A DNA stretch of 7,202 bases, taken from Deferribacteraceae bacterium. GTDB taxonomy: Bacteria > Chrysiogenota > Deferribacteres > Deferribacterales > JAISNW01. The stretch is from positions 1-7,202 of the forward strand of contig JAITJJ010000107.1 in assembly GCA_031278965.1 (NCBI GenBank), read 5' to 3'. This document shows positions 6,857 to 7,202 of the stretch, piece after piece. Within the stretch, counting starts at the first letter, position 1. Each line of letters opens with the position of its first letter. A program made the translations under genes and the position numbers. The notes under the pieces were generated by a model. The model ran no database searches. It saw nothing but the letters and a program-made list of their open reading frames with translations, and was not told the origin of the DNA.

Positions 6857-6897
6857 CGATCTTTTCCAACTGGCTCGGGCTATACCCCGGAGATCGT
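6856..6897. repeat. Inverted repeat touching the leuC -35 box (possible operator)
   Basis: ACGATCT (6856-6862) and AGATCGT (6891-6897) are perfect 7-bp inverted arms. Inside lies a smaller hairpin, CGGG (6876-6879) and CCCG (6886-6889) around a 6-nt loop. The left arm shares its first base with the leuC -35 hexamer. As DNA this could be a regulator site directly upstream of the promoter; as RNA it would be a nested stem-loop. It lacks a T-run on either side, so it is not a classical terminator. Confidence 0.4.
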
Positions 6898-6951
6898 AAT
6901 CGTCCGTTGAAGTTAAAGGTATTTTCACCGGCAGAGTGGAAAGAGATAAAG

Positions 6952-7036
6952 CACAAGCGGATAAGGTAGTGTTTGTCCGGTGGTATATTTTTTAAAAGAA
7001 AAAGAGAAAAAGAAAGGTATAAGATAACACAAGCGG
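6952..7036 (+). repeat. Direct repeat of CACAAGCGG (two copies)
   Basis: CACAAGCGG occurs at 6952-6960 and again at 7028-7036. Both copies are preceded by GATAA: GATAA-AG-CACAAGCGG at 6945-6960 and GATAACACAAGCGG at 7023-7036. The second copy is the left arm of the 80-nt inverted-repeat element, and its complement recurs at 7091-7102. This gives three related half-sites within 160 bp, two direct and one inverted. Confidence 0.5.
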
Positions 7037-7102
7037 GAGCTCCGTCAAGGTTTGCGGAGCAATCTGTAGGGCTTGACCTTGACAGAGAGAGCTTGTGTTA
7101 TC
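7023..7102. repeat. 80-nt element bounded by a perfect 12-bp inverted repeat with alternative internal pairings
   Basis: GATAACACAAGC (7023-7034) is the exact reverse complement of GCTTGTGTTATC (7091-7102). Inside, GTCAAGG (7044-7050) can pair with CCTTGAC (7077-7083) or, over six bases, with CTTGAC (7072-7077), because CTTGAC is tandemly repeated. GCTCCG (7039-7044) can instead pair with CGGAGC (7055-7060), which traps GTCAAGG in its loop. The structures exclude each other, as in a leader or small RNA with two states. It could equally be a small dispersed repeat (MITE-like), although I see no clear target-site duplication. It does not show the conserved loop sequence of signal recognition particle RNA or any other RNA family I recognise. 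The symmetry means either strand could form it. Confidence 0.6.
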
Positions 7103-7146
7103 ATCCAAGACCTTTATTCTCTTTTCTATTAAAAATATGGCTTGTT

Positions 7147-7166
7147 TATAATGACTTATAAAGGAG
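7147..7166 (+). promoter_or_regulatory. Candidate -10 box and Shine-Dalgarno for a rightward gene at the edge
   Basis: TATAAT (7147-7152) is a perfect -10 hexamer, and AAGGAG (7161-7166) is a strong Shine-Dalgarno. There is no good -35 at 16-18 bp, and transcription from this -10 would begin almost at the ribosome site. An alternative -10, TATCAT with an upstream TG (7096-7104), overlaps the right arm of the 80-nt inverted repeat, but the TTGACA at 7079-7084 is only 14 bp away from it. Together these suggest a divergent gene, weakly. Confidence 0.3.
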
Positions 7167-7179
7167 TGTTAATAAATAT

Positions 7180-7202
7180 TTGAAGTTATCGGCGGTCTTC
7201 TC
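7180..7202 (+). CDS. Possible first codons of an unidentified rightward gene (edge fragment)
   Basis: After AAGGAG (7161-7166) the only usual start codon in an open frame is TTG at 7180, 13 nt downstream, reading MKLSAVF to the edge. This looks like the beginning of a signal peptide, but the spacing is long. ATA at 7176 would give better spacing (FEVIGGLL follows) but is a very rare start. The opposite strand is also open here, reading EKTADNFKYLLTLLYKSL then TAA at 7148-7146, so the edge might instead be the tail of a leftward gene. Too short to decide. Confidence 0.2.

Larger units (their letters stand above)
6760..7202. other. Gene-free region upstream of leuC
   Basis: These 443 bases hold no confident protein gene. 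From left to right they contain the leuC leader (6760-6822), the leuC promoter (6829-6856), the 6856-6897 inverted repeat, a GATAA/CACAAGCGG half-site (6945-6960), a purine-only tract of 24 nt (6994-7017), the 80-nt inverted-repeat element (7023-7102), and a promoter-like and ribosome-site-like stretch at the right edge. Open frames crossing the inverted repeat on both strands have no family resemblance and no supported start, and are treated as chance. Confidence 0.7.

Noticed and set aside
6840..7097. A minus-strand open frame of about 85 codons ending SPSQLEKIVYKPL then TAA
   Set aside because: It has no ATG, begins inside the inverted-repeat arm, translates the pyrimidine tract into a Leu/Ser/Phe run, and ends inside the leuC promoter. 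A decayed gene remnant cannot be excluded but is not supported.
7023..7102. Integron attC site, because of the TAAC/GTTA-bearing inverted arms
   Set aside because: The arms do not fit the RYYYAAC/GTTRRRY consensus, the stem is perfect without the unpaired extrahelical base, and there is no integrase or cassette nearby.
7023..7102. Small signal recognition particle RNA (4.5S-like)
   Set aside because: The element has the length and hairpin shape but lacks the conserved GGAA-type loop and the flanking internal-loop sequences.
7023..7102. Intrinsic terminator
   Set aside because: Neither strand has a T-run directly after the stem. On the minus strand T-rich sequence begins several bases later and is interrupted by C.
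6973..7161. A 62-codon plus-strand open frame starting MSGGIFFKRKREKERYK
   Set aside because: It runs through the purine tract and the whole 80-nt inverted repeat, so its composition is explained by those. It has no Shine-Dalgarno or family resemblance.

Overview
This window looks like bacterial chromosome from a diderm (Gram-negative-type) organism. It has moderate GC content and a compact run of seven genes, all on the minus strand. The diderm call rests on an apolipoprotein N-acyltransferase (Lnt) with its catalytic residues intact. A bacterial STT3/PglB-type oligosaccharyltransferase narrows the candidates to lineages with N-linked protein glycosylation, such as Campylobacterota and some delta-proteobacterial and related phyla. 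I cannot name the taxon from the sequence alone.

Layout, in order of transcription from right to left. (1) 6760-7202 holds no confident gene. It contains a good sigma70-type promoter for leuC, an inverted repeat touching that promoter's -35 box, a 24-nt polypurine tract, and an 80-nt element closed by a perfect 12-bp inverted repeat. The last ~60 bases may begin a divergent gene. (2) leuC (5365-6759) and leuD (4802-5368) encode the two subunits of 3-isopropylmalate dehydratase and overlap by 4 nt (ATGA). (3) After a 44-nt gap comes a class III sirtuin, cobB-like (4056-4757). (4) An STT3/PglB-type oligosaccharyltransferase (2029-4056) overlaps the sirtuin stop by 1 nt (TAATG). (5) lnt (546-2051) overlaps the end of the oligosaccharyltransferase gene by 23 nt. 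(6) tatA (324-524) follows 21 nt later. (7) The start of an EcfT/CbiQ-like transporter membrane protein (1-305, GTG start) runs off the left edge.

The spacing suggests one long transcript from the leuC promoter, possibly boosted by a weak internal promoter just before the sirtuin. Functionally the operon joins leucine biosynthesis (LeuCD) to envelope work: the oligosaccharyltransferase acts on periplasmic proteins, Lnt completes lipoprotein acylation, TatA exports folded proteins, and EcfT couples a vitamin or metal importer to its ATPases. The sirtuin removes acyl groups from lysines using NAD+. I see no leuB, no glycan-building glycosyltransferases and no flippase here, so the glycan donor pathway must be encoded elsewhere. 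No tRNA, rRNA, CRISPR array, IS element or clear intrinsic terminator was found.
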